Assembly (NCBI RefSeq): GCF_902498195.1
Contig: NZ_CABVIY010000001.1
Location: 1,054,001 to 1,118,000 of the forward strand
Direction of reading: 5' to 3'
Length of the DNA stretch: 64,000 nt
Origin: Pseudomonas fluorescens
Lineage (GTDB): Bacteria; Pseudomonadota; Gammaproteobacteria; Pseudomonadales; Pseudomonadaceae
Under the pieces are notes generated by a model. That model made no database searches. It worked only from the letters and a program-made list of their open reading frames with translations, and had not been told where the DNA came from. Shown here one piece after another: positions 37,495 to 46,226 of this stretch. Position numbers and translations under genes: made by a program. Within the stretch, counting starts at the first letter, position 1. Each line of letters begins with the position of its first letter.

Positions 37495-38545
37495 CGCCAA
37501 ACGCTACGACACACAATCGCTCACCACGTTCGTCGAGCAACTGTTCGAAAAAGCCGGGGCCGATGCCGAGGTCGCCCAGGTGGTGACCCGGGTCCTGCTC
37601 GAAGGTGAACTGCTGGGCCATCGCACCCATGGCCTCAACCTGGTGAGCCGCTACATCGGCGGCATGCTCGACGGGCAGGTCAAGTCCCAGGCCCGCTTGC
37701 TCGAACAGGTCTCGGACAGCGGCATTTCGGCGCTGTTCGATGGCCACTATGTGCTCGGCCCTTATTGCGTCAGCCGTGCCCTGGACTGCGCGGCCAAGGG
37801 GGCCACGGCGCAGGGCATCGGCATCGCCGTGGTGCGTCGTGCCTCGCACATCGGTTGCCTGGCCGCTTACCTCAAACCCTTCACCGACCAGGGCCTGGTG
37901 GCCATGGTGTATTCCTCGGACCCGTCGGTGGGCCTGGTGTCCGCCCATGGCGGGATCGACCCGATCTACACACCCAACCCGATTGCCGCCGGCATCCCGA
38001 CCCGGGGCGAGCCGATCCTGCTGGACGTCAGCATGTCGACCGTGACCCTGGGCCTGGTCGGCCAGTGCCGCGATGCCGGCCGCACACTGCCGCACCCGGT
38101 ATTGATGAGCAACGAGGGCCGGCTGAGCGACGACCCGGCCGATTTCTACACCACGCCACCGGGCAGCATCCTGCCCCTGGGTGGCCAGGCCTTCGGGCAC
38201 AAGGGTTTCGCCCTGGCGATTCTGGTTGAGGCCCTGACCTCGGGGCTGGCCGGCCACGGGCGCAAGGATGCCCCGGACCAGTGGGGCGCCTCCGCCACGG
38301 CGGTGGTGATCGACCCGCGCTTCTTCGGCGGGCTGGAGGCTTTCACCGACGAAAGTTCGTTCCTGAGCCAGCTGATCCTGGCCAGCCGCCCGGTCGATCC
38401 CGAGCGCCCGGTGCGTTTGCCGGGCCAGGCCGGCCTGAAGTTGCGCAAGCAAGCGCTGCTCGACGGCGTGAGCCTGTCGCAGAAGCTGGTCGACGACCTC
38501 AACCAGACCGCCGGGCAGTTGCAATTGCCCGCGCTTAATCAATGA
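37487..38545 (+). CDS. Ldh-family (MDH2/YlbC-type) NAD(P)-dependent oxidoreductase
   Basis: A 352-residue member of the malate/lactate dehydrogenase type 2 family, which is unrelated to classical Rossmann MDH. Signatures are LLEGELLGHRTHGLNLVSRYI at the N terminus, RRASHIGCLAAYLKPF with the catalytic His, TPNPIAAGIPT and FGHKGFALAILVEALTSGL. These enzymes reduce or oxidise 2-keto/2-hydroxy acids. In this operon it may reduce or recycle a keto-deoxy sugar acid; the substrate is not known. The ATG at 37487 has GGAG upstream and lies in the last codons of the preceding gene. Its stop overlaps the next start by ATGA. Confidence 0.82.
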   Translation: MTDAKRYDTQSLTTFVEQLFEKAGADAEVAQVVTRVLLEGELLGHRTHGLNLVSRYIGGMLDGQVKSQARLLEQVSDSGISALFDGHYVLGPYCVSRALDCAAKGATAQGIGIAVVRRASHIGCLAAYLKPFTDQGLVAMVYSSDPSVGLVSAHGGIDPIYTPNPIAAGIPTRGEPILLDVSMSTVTLGLVGQCRDAGRTLPHPVLMSNEGRLSDDPADFYTTPPGSILPLGGQAFGHKGFALAILVEALTSGLAGHGRKDAPDQWGASATAVVIDPRFFGGLEAFTDESSFLSQLILASRPVDPERPVRLPGQAGLKLRKQALLDGVSLSQKLVDDLNQTAGQLQLPALNQ

Positions 38546-39789
38546 CTGAAAACGACAACAAGAGTGCAGACATGACCCACCAATCGAACGCACAAGCACC
38601 GCTGCAATTGAGCAAAAATGCCGATGTCTTCAACACCGGCAGCTGGGTCGGACGCGTCTGGCTGCCAGGGCAGGGGCCCGCCGTGGTGCTGGTCAAGGCC
38701 GGCGCCGTGCACGATATCAGCGCCCACGTGGCGACGGTCTCGGCCTTGCTTGAACTGGCCGACCCGGTGGCGTACCTGCGCGCCTTGCCCCTGGCCGAGG
38801 CCTTGATCGAACTGCCCGCGCTGCTGGACAACAGCGATCCGGGCCTGCGCGATGAAAACCGGCCGTGGCTGCTGGCACCGATCGACCTGCAGGCGGTCAA
38901 GGCCGCCGGCGTGACCTTCGCCGCCAGCCTGCTGGAACGGGTGGTCGAAGAGCAGGCCAAGGGCGACCCGGCCAAGGCCGACGCGATCCGCGACACCCTG
39001 GCCAGCCGCATTGGCGCCGACCTTTCGCAAATCGTCCCGGGTTCGGCCCAGGCCGAGGCCTTGCGCAAAGTGCTGGTGGAGCAGGGCCTGTGGTCGCAGT
39101 ACCTGGAAGTGGGCATCGGCCCGGACGCCGAAATCTTCACCAAGGCCCAGCCACTGTCGGCCGTCGGCCATGGCGCCGACATCGGTATTCACCCCAAGTC
39201 CAGCTGGAACAACCCGGAGCCGGAAGTGGTGCTGGCGGTGTCGAGCAACGGCACGATCCAGGGCGCCATGCTCGGCAACGACGTCAACCTGCGCGATTTC
39301 GAAGGGCGCAGCGCCTTGCTGCTGTCCAAGGCCAAGGACAACAACGCGTCCACTTCAGTAGGGCCCTTGCTGCGTCTGTTCGACGAGACGTTCAGCCTGG
39401 ATGACGTGCGCAGCGCTGAAGTGGATTTGCGTGTAGAAGGGCAGGACGGCTTCATCCTTGAAGGCCGCAGTTCCATGCGCCAGATCAGCCGTGATCCGCT
39501 CGACCTGGTCCAGCAGACCCTCAATGAAAACCATCAATATCCCGACGGCCTGGTGCTGTTTCTCGGTACCCTGTTCGCCCCCAAGCAGGACCGCGACCAG
39601 CCGGGAAACGGTTTCACCCACAAGCGGGGTGATGTGGTGGCGATCAGCAATGCGCAACTGGGCACCCTGTGCAACCGCGTGACCACCAGCGACCAGGCGC
39701 CGCAGTGGGACTTCGGCCTGCGTTCGCTGATCGACAGCCTGAGCCGGCGTGGCCTGCTCGAAGCGGCGGTGACGGCGCGTCAGCCCTGA
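38542..39789 (+). CDS. Fumarylacetoacetase-family 2-keto-3-deoxy-sugar-acid dehydratase (XylX/AraD1-like)
   Basis: A 415-residue protein of the FAH superfamily. It shows SWNNPEPEVVLAVSSNG and LGNDVNLRDFEGRSALLLSK, whose acidic residues are the usual metal ligands, then ISRDPLDLV, HQYPDGLVLFLGT and GFTHKRGDVVAIS. The length and motifs recall the 2-keto-3-deoxy-D-xylonate/arabinonate dehydratases, which make 2,5-dioxovalerate. That product is the substrate of the dehydrogenase encoded two genes upstream, so the assignment fits. An alternative is a 2,4-diketo acid hydrolase, as in L-fucose breakdown. A second ATG at 38572 is possible. Confidence 0.75.
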   Translation: MTENDNKSADMTHQSNAQAPLQLSKNADVFNTGSWVGRVWLPGQGPAVVLVKAGAVHDISAHVATVSALLELADPVAYLRALPLAEALIELPALLDNSDPGLRDENRPWLLAPIDLQAVKAAGVTFAASLLERVVEEQAKGDPAKADAIRDTLASRIGADLSQIVPGSAQAEALRKVLVEQGLWSQYLEVGIGPDAEIFTKAQPLSAVGHGADIGIHPKSSWNNPEPEVVLAVSSNGTIQGAMLGNDVNLRDFEGRSALLLSKAKDNNASTSVGPLLRLFDETFSLDDVRSAEVDLRVEGQDGFILEGRSSMRQISRDPLDLVQQTLNENHQYPDGLVLFLGTLFAPKQDRDQPGNGFTHKRGDVVAISNAQLGTLCNRVTTSDQAPQWDFGLRSLIDSLSRRGLLEAAVTARQP

Positions 39790-39880
39790 TTTTTCGTTTC
39801 TCCCAGGGATGAATGCGGCACCGGTTGAAGGATCGCCCCGGCTTTGAAACCGCTGCAATAACAATAATAAAGGCCACCCG

Positions 39881-41197
39881 ATGAACAAACTGAAGAAGTA
39901 TCAAAGCATCACCGTTGTCTTCCTGCTATTGATCGGCATCGTCAACTACCTGGACCGTAGCGCGCTGTCGATCGCCAATACCTCGATCCAGAAGGACATG
40001 ATGATCAGCCCCTCGCAAATGGGCATTCTGTTGTCGGCCTTCTCCATCGCCTATGCCTTTGCGCAGTTGCCGATGGGCATGATCATCGACCGCCTGGGCA
40101 GCAAGATCGCCCTGGGCGCCTCGTTGCTGGCCTGGTCGGTGGCGCAATCGACGTTCGGCATGGTCAACAGCTTTGCCGGCTTCATGGGCCTGCGCGTGCT
40201 GCTGGGGATTGGCGAAGCACCGATGTTCCCTTCGGCGGCCAAGGCGCTGTCGGAATGGTTCGATGCCAACGAGCGCGGTACGCCGACCGGAATCGTCTGG
40301 TCCTCGACCTGCCTGGGCCCATGCCTGGCGCCGCCCTTGCTGACGCTGTTCATGGTCAACTTCGGCTGGCGCGGGATGTTCATCATCACCGGCGCGATCG
40401 GTATCGTCCTGGCGGTGTGCTGGTTGACCTTCTACAAGAGCAAGGCGCAATACCTGGCCGAACTCGCCGCTGAAGGCAAGCCGTTGCCGACCGAGAAACA
40501 ACCGCAGGTGCAGGCGGCCGATTCGCAGGCACCGAAGGTGTCCTACTTTGCCGGCTGGCTCGACCTGTTCAAGCATCGCAGCACCTGGGGCGCAGTGCTG
40601 GGCTTCATGGGTGTGATCTACATGCTGTGGCTGCACCTGACCTGGTTGCCTGGCTACTTCGAGCGCGAACATGGCATGAACCTGTACAAGACCGCGTGGC
40701 TGGTGTCGCTGGCCTATGGGTTCGGCGCGTTGGGCACCATCGTCGCCGGGCGTTTCTGCGACAGGCTGGTACGCCGTGGCATGAGCATCCTGGCCAGCCG
40801 CAAGTTCGGCGTGATCACCGGCCTGGTGCTGGCGGCGCTGTTCACTTTGCCGCTGTCGTTTGTCAGCGGGCTTACCGGTTGCATCATCCTGCTGTGCCTG
40901 GCGCTGTTCAGCATCAACATGGCCAGTGCCACGGCCTGGATGATCGTCAACACCATCGTTGACAGTCGCCGGGTGGCCTCGTTCGGCTCGATCCAGAACT
41001 TCGGTGGCTACATCGCCGGGTCTGTTGCGCCGATCGTCACCGGGTTCAGCATCCAGTATTCGGGGTCGTTCAATACGGCGTTCATGATCAGTGCGGTGGT
41101 GGCGTTGTGTTCGGCGCTGGCGTACTACTTGCTGCTGAATGCGCCGATTGGCAGTGCGGAGCCCGTGGTTGAGGATATTGTGGGGGTGACGGAGTAA
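39881..41197 (+). CDS. MFS transporter, anion:cation symporter (ACS) type
   Basis: A 438-residue permease with twelve predicted membrane helices. The ACS signature appears after helix 1 (GIVNYLDRSALSIANTSI), followed by AYAFAQLPMGMIIDRLGSK and GLRVLLGIGEAPMFPSAAKALSEWF. Relatives carry glucarate, galactarate, galactonate and similar sugar acids with H+. As the last gene of the dehydratase operon (91 bases after the FAH gene) it is the likely uptake system for the substrate of the pathway. The long repeat copy B starts 24 bases after its stop. Confidence 0.87.
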   Translation: MNKLKKYQSITVVFLLLIGIVNYLDRSALSIANTSIQKDMMISPSQMGILLSAFSIAYAFAQLPMGMIIDRLGSKIALGASLLAWSVAQSTFGMVNSFAGFMGLRVLLGIGEAPMFPSAAKALSEWFDANERGTPTGIVWSSTCLGPCLAPPLLTLFMVNFGWRGMFIITGAIGIVLAVCWLTFYKSKAQYLAELAAEGKPLPTEKQPQVQAADSQAPKVSYFAGWLDLFKHRSTWGAVLGFMGVIYMLWLHLTWLPGYFEREHGMNLYKTAWLVSLAYGFGALGTIVAGRFCDRLVRRGMSILASRKFGVITGLVLAALFTLPLSFVSGLTGCIILLCLALFSINMASATAWMIVNTIVDSRRVASFGSIQNFGGYIAGSVAPIVTGFSIQYSGSFNTAFMISAVVALCSALAYYLLLNAPIGSAEPVVEDIVGVTE

Positions 41198-41220
41198 AGG
41201 CTCTTCCATTGTAGGGTGGG

Positions 41221-41976
41221 GTACATATCCGTTTCTTCGGTAATGGCGACTGGCGGTTTCGCCCTTACGGCGAGTTACTTGGAGAAGCGCCAAGTAACCA
41301 AGCGCTCTTGCCCCTGTCGTTCGGTGCCTCGCTAAGGCTCGGTATGCCCTCGTTCCGGTCCTGCTCCGTGGGCCCGCCGCCATCGGCCATCCATGGCCGG
41401 GGGCGGCTACCTCGGCATCCATGCCGAGGTGCCCACTGCGCAGAACCTCCACTCGGCCTCTCGATGGGGCAAGAAGATCAAAAGCCAGATCAAAATCAAA
41501 AGCGAGGCGGCCTTAAAGCCGACCTGATTGCAGGTCTGTCGGCGATCCCATTGTGGGAGCCAGCCTGCTGGCGATGGACTTCCAGGCAACGCGTTCATCC
41601 AGACAGGGCGCGTTATCGTTGACTTCCATCGCCAGCAGGCTGGCTTCTACAGGGGATCGCGTACACCAGCCAATGTCAGGTCGGCTTTAAGGCCGCCTCG
41701 CGTTTGATTTTGATCTGGGCGCCCCGTTAAACCACGATGGCCGAACGCAGGCATTGCTCCGTGGGTAAACCGGCAGGACGCCGGTTTAGCCGCGCTGGGC
41801 CAGGGACGGCCCATCGCGGCGACCCACGGAGCAATGCCTTCGATCGGGCATGCCGAGCCCAAGCGAGGCACCAAGTGGTGGGGCAAAGCCTTTTGCTTCC
41901 TTTTCGGCGTTTGGAAAAGGGAGTCGCCGTAAGGGCGAAACCATAAGCCGCCGTTACCGCAGCAATGGATATGTAC
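41221..41976. repeat. Long composite palindromic repeat, copy B
   Basis: A 756-base element with ends GTACATATCC and GGATATGTAC, two imperfect inverted arms and a REP pair at the centre (41553-41652). Most segments correspond to copy A at 32160. The left arm carries a locally different stem (CCTCGGCATCCATGCCGAGG) where copy A has the GCTAAACCGGC stem, so the arms have diverged. A fragment of one terminus recurs just outside at about 41985-42013. No gene is present from 41198 to 42117. Confidence 0.85.
41553..41652. repeat. Variant REP pair at the dyad of repeat copy B
   Basis: GTGGGAGCCAGCCTGCTGGC and its inverse ending GGCTTCTACAG; the stem is the GAGCCAGC variant rather than GAGCGAGC. Confidence 0.8.
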
Positions 41977-42117
41977 CCCCCAGCCGTCATTACTGCAGCA
42001 ACGGATCTACCCCACAACCCACAATATTTCGCTGACATCCCCATTCCCATCAAGCGTTTGCCAGCCACAAGCCAGGCGCATACTGTGGCGGGCATTCAGT
42101 TCAAGAGCGAATTCATC

Positions 42118-42180
42118 ATGCGGGCCGCTGAGGTTGATATCGATTTGTGGCGGGCGGTCAGCGCCGCCGGACAGCGATGA
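42118..42180 (+). CDS. Possible 20-residue upstream ORF overlapping the DHA2 transporter start
   Basis: ATG at 42118 opens a frame for MRAAEVDIDLWRAVSAAGQR, whose TGA overlaps the transporter ATG as ATGA. The ribosome site is weak. It may be a translation-coupling leader or chance; a similar arrangement precedes the transporter at 48937. Confidence 0.25.
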   Translation: MRAAEVDIDLWRAVSAAGQR

Positions 42181-43577
42181 GCGTCATGTCGCCACGCCGA
42201 TCCACCTTGATTGCCCTGTTGGTCGCCGTCACGTTCTTCATGGAGAACCTCGACGCCACGGTCATCGCGACCGCGTTGCCCGACATGGCCAGGACGTTCG
42301 GCGTCGCGGCGGTGGACGTGAACATTGGCATGAGCGCCTACCTGCTGGCGGTCGCGGTGTTCATTCCCATCAGCGGCTGGCTGGCGGATCGCCTGGGCAC
42401 GCGCCGGGTCTTCAGTGGGGCGATCGTGTTGTTCAGCCTGTCGTCGTTGCTGTGCGGGCTGAGCGCAAACCTGGAAACCTTCGTCGCCGCGCGCGTGTTG
42501 CAAGGTATCAGCGGGGCGATGATGGTGCCGGTAGGGCGGTTGGCGGTGCTGCGCGCCACCGAGAAAAAAGACCTGGTGCGGGCGATCTCCTTCATCACCT
42601 GGCCCGGCCTGGTCGCTCCGATCCTTGGGCCGCCCGTGGGTGGTTTCATCGTCACCCACGCGTCCTGGCCGTGGATTTTCTACCTCAACCTGCCACTGGG
42701 TGTACTGGCCCTGATTGCCGCGCGGGTGTTGCTGCCCAAACGTGACGAGGTGAGTGCCAGGTCGTTCGATTTCAGCGGTTTTCTGCTGGTCGGCATCGCC
42801 AGTGCAGCGTTGCTGTACGGCGTGGAGATGTTGGGGCAAAGCCGGGCAAACCTGGTGCAGGGACTGTCGCTGAGCGCTGTCGGCCTGCTGCTCGGTGTCC
42901 TTGCCTGGCGCCATATGCGTCGGCATGCGCAACCGCTGCTGGCGCTGGGTGTCATCGGGGTGCGCACGTTCAGTGTCTGCCTGTGTGGCGGGTCGGTGTT
43001 TCGCATCGCCATCAGCACCTTGCCCTTCCTGTTGCCGCTGATGTTTCAACTGGCGTTCGGTCTGTCCGCCTTCGATGCAGGACTGCTGGTGCTGGCGGTG
43101 TTCGCCGGCAACCTGGCCATGAAACCGTTCACCACGGCGGTGATGCAGCGCTGGGGGTTTCGTCCGGTGTTGATGGTCAACGGCCTGCTCGGCGTCCTCG
43201 CGATTGCAGCCTGTGCCTTGCTGGATGAGCGGATGAGCTGGGCGATGATTGCGTTCATTCTGTTCGTCGGCGGGTTGTCGCGCTCCATGCAGTTCACCCT
43301 GTTCAACACCCTGGGTTTTGCCGATATTCCCAAGGCGCAGATGAGCGACGCTTCAACCTTGTTCAGCATGTTCTTCCAGTTGAGCATGGCGATGGGGGTG
43401 GCGATCGGTGCGTTGCTGCTGCGTCTTGCGATGAACATCCATGGGCATGCCGAGCATGCCGAGACCGTCGACTTCCAGTTGACCTTTCTGTGCGTGGCGG
43501 TGATTGCGGCGATCGCCTTGCTCGACAACCTGCGGTTGCCGCCGGGCGCGGGGGAGTCGGTGTTGCAGCGATCATAG
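42177..43577 (+). CDS. MFS multidrug exporter, DHA2 (EmrB/QacA) family
   Basis: A 466-residue permease with about fourteen hydrophobic helices. The DHA2 motifs are present: FFMENLDATVIATALPDMAR in helix 1 (the usual LDxTIVNVALP motif), GWLADRLGTRRVF after helix 2, and WPGLVAPILGPPVGGFI in helix 5. These are H+-driven exporters of lipophilic drugs or metabolites. The ATG at 42177 gives MSVMSPRRS. There is no adaptor (EmrA) gene beside it, and it is convergent with pcaG. It could export an aromatic compound related to the neighbouring protocatechuate genes, but that is speculation. Confidence 0.85.
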   Translation: MSVMSPRRSTLIALLVAVTFFMENLDATVIATALPDMARTFGVAAVDVNIGMSAYLLAVAVFIPISGWLADRLGTRRVFSGAIVLFSLSSLLCGLSANLETFVAARVLQGISGAMMVPVGRLAVLRATEKKDLVRAISFITWPGLVAPILGPPVGGFIVTHASWPWIFYLNLPLGVLALIAARVLLPKRDEVSARSFDFSGFLLVGIASAALLYGVEMLGQSRANLVQGLSLSAVGLLLGVLAWRHMRRHAQPLLALGVIGVRTFSVCLCGGSVFRIAISTLPFLLPLMFQLAFGLSAFDAGLLVLAVFAGNLAMKPFTTAVMQRWGFRPVLMVNGLLGVLAIAACALLDERMSWAMIAFILFVGGLSRSMQFTLFNTLGFADIPKAQMSDASTLFSMFFQLSMAMGVAIGALLLRLAMNIHGHAEHAETVDFQLTFLCVAVIAAIALLDNLRLPPGAGESVLQRS

Positions 43578-43586
43578 ATGCACCTT

Positions 43587-43624
43587 CCACCTGTTCGTTC
43601 CCACGCATGGGCACGAACAGGTGG
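43587..43624. terminator. Inverted repeat between convergent DHA2 exporter and pcaG
   Basis: A perfect 12-bp stem CCACCTGTTCGT/ACGAACAGGTGG with a 14-base loop. There is no U tract on either side, so it may be a repeat or an RNA-stabilising hairpin rather than a true intrinsic terminator. Confidence 0.5.
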
Positions 43625-43640
43625 TGAGGGTAGCGGGGCG

Positions 43641-44243
43641 TCAGAAGTCGAAGAATACGGTTTCGGCTTCGCCCTGAAGGTGAATGTCGAACTGGTAGGC
43701 CAGCTTGCCATCCACCGTGCAACGCCTGGCGATCAGCGATTCACGCCGATGCGGCTGTTCGATCAGGTTCAACACCGGGTCCACGGCATTTGCCTCGGGT
43801 TCGTCGTCGAAATACAGGCGGGTCTGCAAGTGGATGTTGATGCCCCGCGCGAACAGCGACACGTTGATGTGCGCCGCCATGGGCACACCCGCGGCGTTGT
43901 TCACCCGGCCGGGCTTCACGGTTTTGATCGTCCATTCGCCGACATCGGTGGTGGCGGTGCGGCCGAAACAGTTGAAGGGTTTGTCCAGGTTGTAGTCGCT
44001 GTCGTAGACGCCCTCGTGGTTGGCCTGCCACACCTCCAGGAAGGCATCGCGAATCAGCTGGCCATTGCCGTCATACACCTGGCCCTTGAGCACAATATGC
44101 TCGCCGGGCGCGCCAGGCTTGGCCATCAGGTTCCAGATTTCCTGCTCGCGCGGCGGGTTGCCGGCTGCTTCCAGCGCCAGGCCGATGTGCACATAGGGGC
44201 CGGCGGTTTGCGACGGAGTTTCAGGCAGAAGTTGAACGGGCAT
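43641..44243 (-). CDS. pcaG: Protocatechuate 3,4-dioxygenase alpha subunit
   Basis: A 200-residue subunit of the ring-cleaving enzyme that opens protocatechuate to beta-carboxy-cis,cis-muconate in the beta-ketoadipate pathway. It begins LLPETPSQTAGPYVHIGL and has the family core FLEVWQANHEGVYDSDYNLD, TVKPGRVNNAAGVPMAAHINVSLFARG and TRLYFDDE. The alpha subunit shares the fold of the beta subunit but lacks its full set of iron ligands. A strong GAGGAGG ribosome site precedes the ATG. It lies 12 bases after pcaH in one operon. Confidence 0.95.
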   Translation of the reverse strand: MPVQLLPETPSQTAGPYVHIGLALEAAGNPPREQEIWNLMAKPGAPGEHIVLKGQVYDGNGQLIRDAFLEVWQANHEGVYDSDYNLDKPFNCFGRTATTDVGEWTIKTVKPGRVNNAAGVPMAAHINVSLFARGINIHLQTRLYFDDEPEANAVDPVLNLIEQPHRRESLIARRCTVDGKLAYQFDIHLQGEAETVFFDF

Positions 44244-44255
44244 GTGCGGGCCTCC

Positions 44256-44975
44256 TCAGCGGTTTTCGAAGTGAGTCTTGCGCTGGCCGCGCAGGACGAT
44301 ATCAAAGCGATAAGCCAGGCAATCCATGGGATTGGCCATGCTCATGTCGAGCCTGGCGATCAGGCTCTGCACCGCGTCCTGATTGGCGATCGACTTGACG
44401 ATCGGGCACATCGGGATCAGCGGATCACCTTCGAAATACAGCTGGGTAATCAACCGCGTGGCAATGGACGGACCACTGATGGAGACATGGATGTGGGCCG
44501 GCCGCCAGTCGTTGGGACCGTTGCGCCAAGGGTAGGGACCCGGCTTGACCGTGCGGAAGCTGTAGTTGCCATCGCGGTCGGTCAAGGCGCGGCCGACACC
44601 GCCGAAGTTCGGATCGAGGGGCGCCAGGTAGCTGTCTTTTTTATGCCGGTAGCGGCCACCGGCGTTGGCTTGCCACATTTCCACCAGGGTATGGGGAATC
44701 GGCTTGCCGAACTGGTCGCAGACCCGGCCCGCGACGATGATGCGTTCACCGACGGGCAGGCCGCCGTGATTGAAGTTCAGCAGCAGGTCGTTATCGTGCC
44801 GGCCCATCTGCAGATGGGAAAAATCCGGGCCGCTGGTTTCCGAGATCGATTGGGGAATGCTCACCAGTGCCTGGCGCGGGGAGCGCAGGATCGAGGTCTT
44901 GTAGTCAGGGGTCAGGGCCTTGGGATGCCAATTACGGTCACGAATGACGAAGCGGCTGTCGTGCGCATCAGACAT
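44256..44975 (-). CDS. pcaH: Protocatechuate 3,4-dioxygenase beta subunit
   Basis: A 239-residue catalytic subunit holding the non-heme Fe(III). The four iron ligands are visible at family positions: Y109 in [10 protein letters not shown]148 in GPYPWRNG, and H161 and H163 in RPAHIHVS. The frame is open much further upstream, but the ATG at 44975 ([10 protein letters not shown]) with AGGAAAA before it gives the standard length. pcaG follows directly. A PcaQ-type box lies about 115-130 bases upstream. Confidence 0.95.
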   Translation of the reverse strand: MSDAHDSRFVIRDRNWHPKALTPDYKTSILRSPRQALVSIPQSISETSGPDFSHLQMGRHDNDLLLNFNHGGLPVGERIIVAGRVCDQFGKPIPHTLVEMWQANAGGRYRHKKDSYLAPLDPNFGGVGRALTDRDGNYSFRTVKPGPYPWRNGPNDWRPAHIHVSISGPSIATRLITQLYFEGDPLIPMCPIVKSIANQDAVQSLIARLDMSMANPMDCLAYRFDIVLRGQRKTHFENR

Positions 44976-45088
44976 GTCGTTTTTCCTGTTCTTATGGTTA
45001 GTCAGAGACAAGCGCCGGTTGGCGGCGACTTGCAGCACAGTCTCCTCTTGTGTGACCTTGCCCAAAAGTGAAAAAACCGACCGGATAC

Positions 45089-45104
45089 ATATCCAAAAGG
45101 TTAT
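45089..45104 (-). promoter_or_regulatory. PcaQ-type operator upstream of pcaHG
   Basis: On the minus strand the sequence reads ATAACC-TTTT-GGATAT, close to the PcaQ site I recall from rhizobia (ATAACC-N4-GGTTAA). It overlaps the stop codon of the LysR gene and ends 113 bases before the pcaH start. Confidence 0.6.
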
Positions 45105-46030
45105 GGATAATGCCCTTCGCGATACTCTTGCCCCACCTCGCGCAGGGCCTCGACGCACCACAGCGCCGCCGGGGTCATCGGCAGTACGGGGTTGGTGCAC
45201 AGCCCCAATGACCCGCCGGGTTCACGCATGCCCAGGTCCAGCTCCACCAGCTCGCCTTGCTTCAAGTCCTGGCGAACCGCGTCGAAAGGCGCGACCCACA
45301 CCGCCTGGCTGGATTGCACGTAGCGTCGGCTCAGGGCGACCGACAGGGTTTCCAGGGATTGGCGCGAAGGGGTGATGCCGTGCTGCACAAACAGGCCGTC
45401 GGCAAATTTGCGGATGGTCGTCCCCGCCAACGGCAGGACCACGGGGTAGTCTTCGAGGTTTTTCGGCCCCAGCGGATCGGTCAGCAGCGGGTGCCCCTTA
45501 CGAACCACCAGGGTCATGGATTCGCTGTAGAGGTGCTCGAAGGCCAGGCCCTGGATCAAGGGGCTGTCGGTCATCCTGCCGACCACCAGGTCCAGCTCGC
45601 CGACCCGCAGTTGCGACAGCAGATAGGCACTGGGCCCGGTCACCACACTGACGGCCAGCGCCGGATGGCGATCGTGCAGGCGGCACACCACTTCGGGAAT
45701 CAGCAGGCTTTCCACCGTGGAGAGCACGCCCAGCCGCACGGTAATCGGCTCATGGACCCCCGAACGCAAGCTGTTGACCCCATCACGCAGCGATTGCACG
45801 CTCGGGCCGGCATAGCGCAGGAAGGCCACGCCGGCCTCGGTCAGCGTCGAGCCCTTTTTACTGCGCTCGAACAGCGTCGCCGCCAGCAGCGTCTCAAGCT
45901 CCTTCAGCGTCTTGGACAGGGCCGGCTGGCTGATGGCCAGTTTGTCGCAGGCCCGGGCCAGGCTGCCATGGCGCGCCACTTCGAGAAAGCACACCAGATG
46001 ACGGAATTTGATGCGGGTATCGATGTTCAA
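45101..46030 (-). CDS. pcaQ: LysR-family regulator of protocatechuate genes (PcaQ-like)
   Basis: A 309-residue LysR protein beginning [20 protein letters not shown], with helix-turn-helix [20 protein letters not shown] and the effector-domain segments [26 protein letters not shown] and [16 protein letters not shown] that I associate with PcaQ. PcaQ activates pcaHG-type genes with beta-carboxymuconate as inducer in the systems studied. Its gene is directly upstream of pcaHG on the same strand, and a matching box overlaps its stop codon, which supports the name. Confidence 0.8.
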   Translation of the reverse strand: MNIDTRIKFRHLVCFLEVARHGSLARACDKLAISQPALSKTLKELETLLAATLFERSKKGSTLTEAGVAFLRYAGPSVQSLRDGVNSLRSGVHEPITVRLGVLSTVESLLIPEVVCRLHDRHPALAVSVVTGPSAYLLSQLRVGELDLVVGRMTDSPLIQGLAFEHLYSESMTLVVRKGHPLLTDPLGPKNLEDYPVVLPLAGTTIRKFADGLFVQHGITPSRQSLETLSVALSRRYVQSSQAVWVAPFDAVRQDLKQGELVELDLGMREPGGSLGLCTNPVLPMTPAALWCVEALREVGQEYREGHYP

Positions 46031-46226
46031 TCGGGGTCGCTACCTTCGGCTGATGACATCCGGCGTTCGCCAGTTCACGAATGCGTGTTCAGCGCCAAGG
46101 ATAACCTGAATGACATCGTCCGCAGGCCATATCGGTAGCGACGGGCACTCAGGGGTCGATTTCTGACACGCCGCGTGGATCCCCCACGCCGACAATCAGC
46201 TCTTTGAAACGGCGCGGAGATCGACG

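Noticed and set aside
41308..42095. Small frames in repeat copy B, including one of 122 residues
   Set aside because: Their sequence is that of the repeat and matches frames in copy A; this indicates repeat conservation rather than coding.
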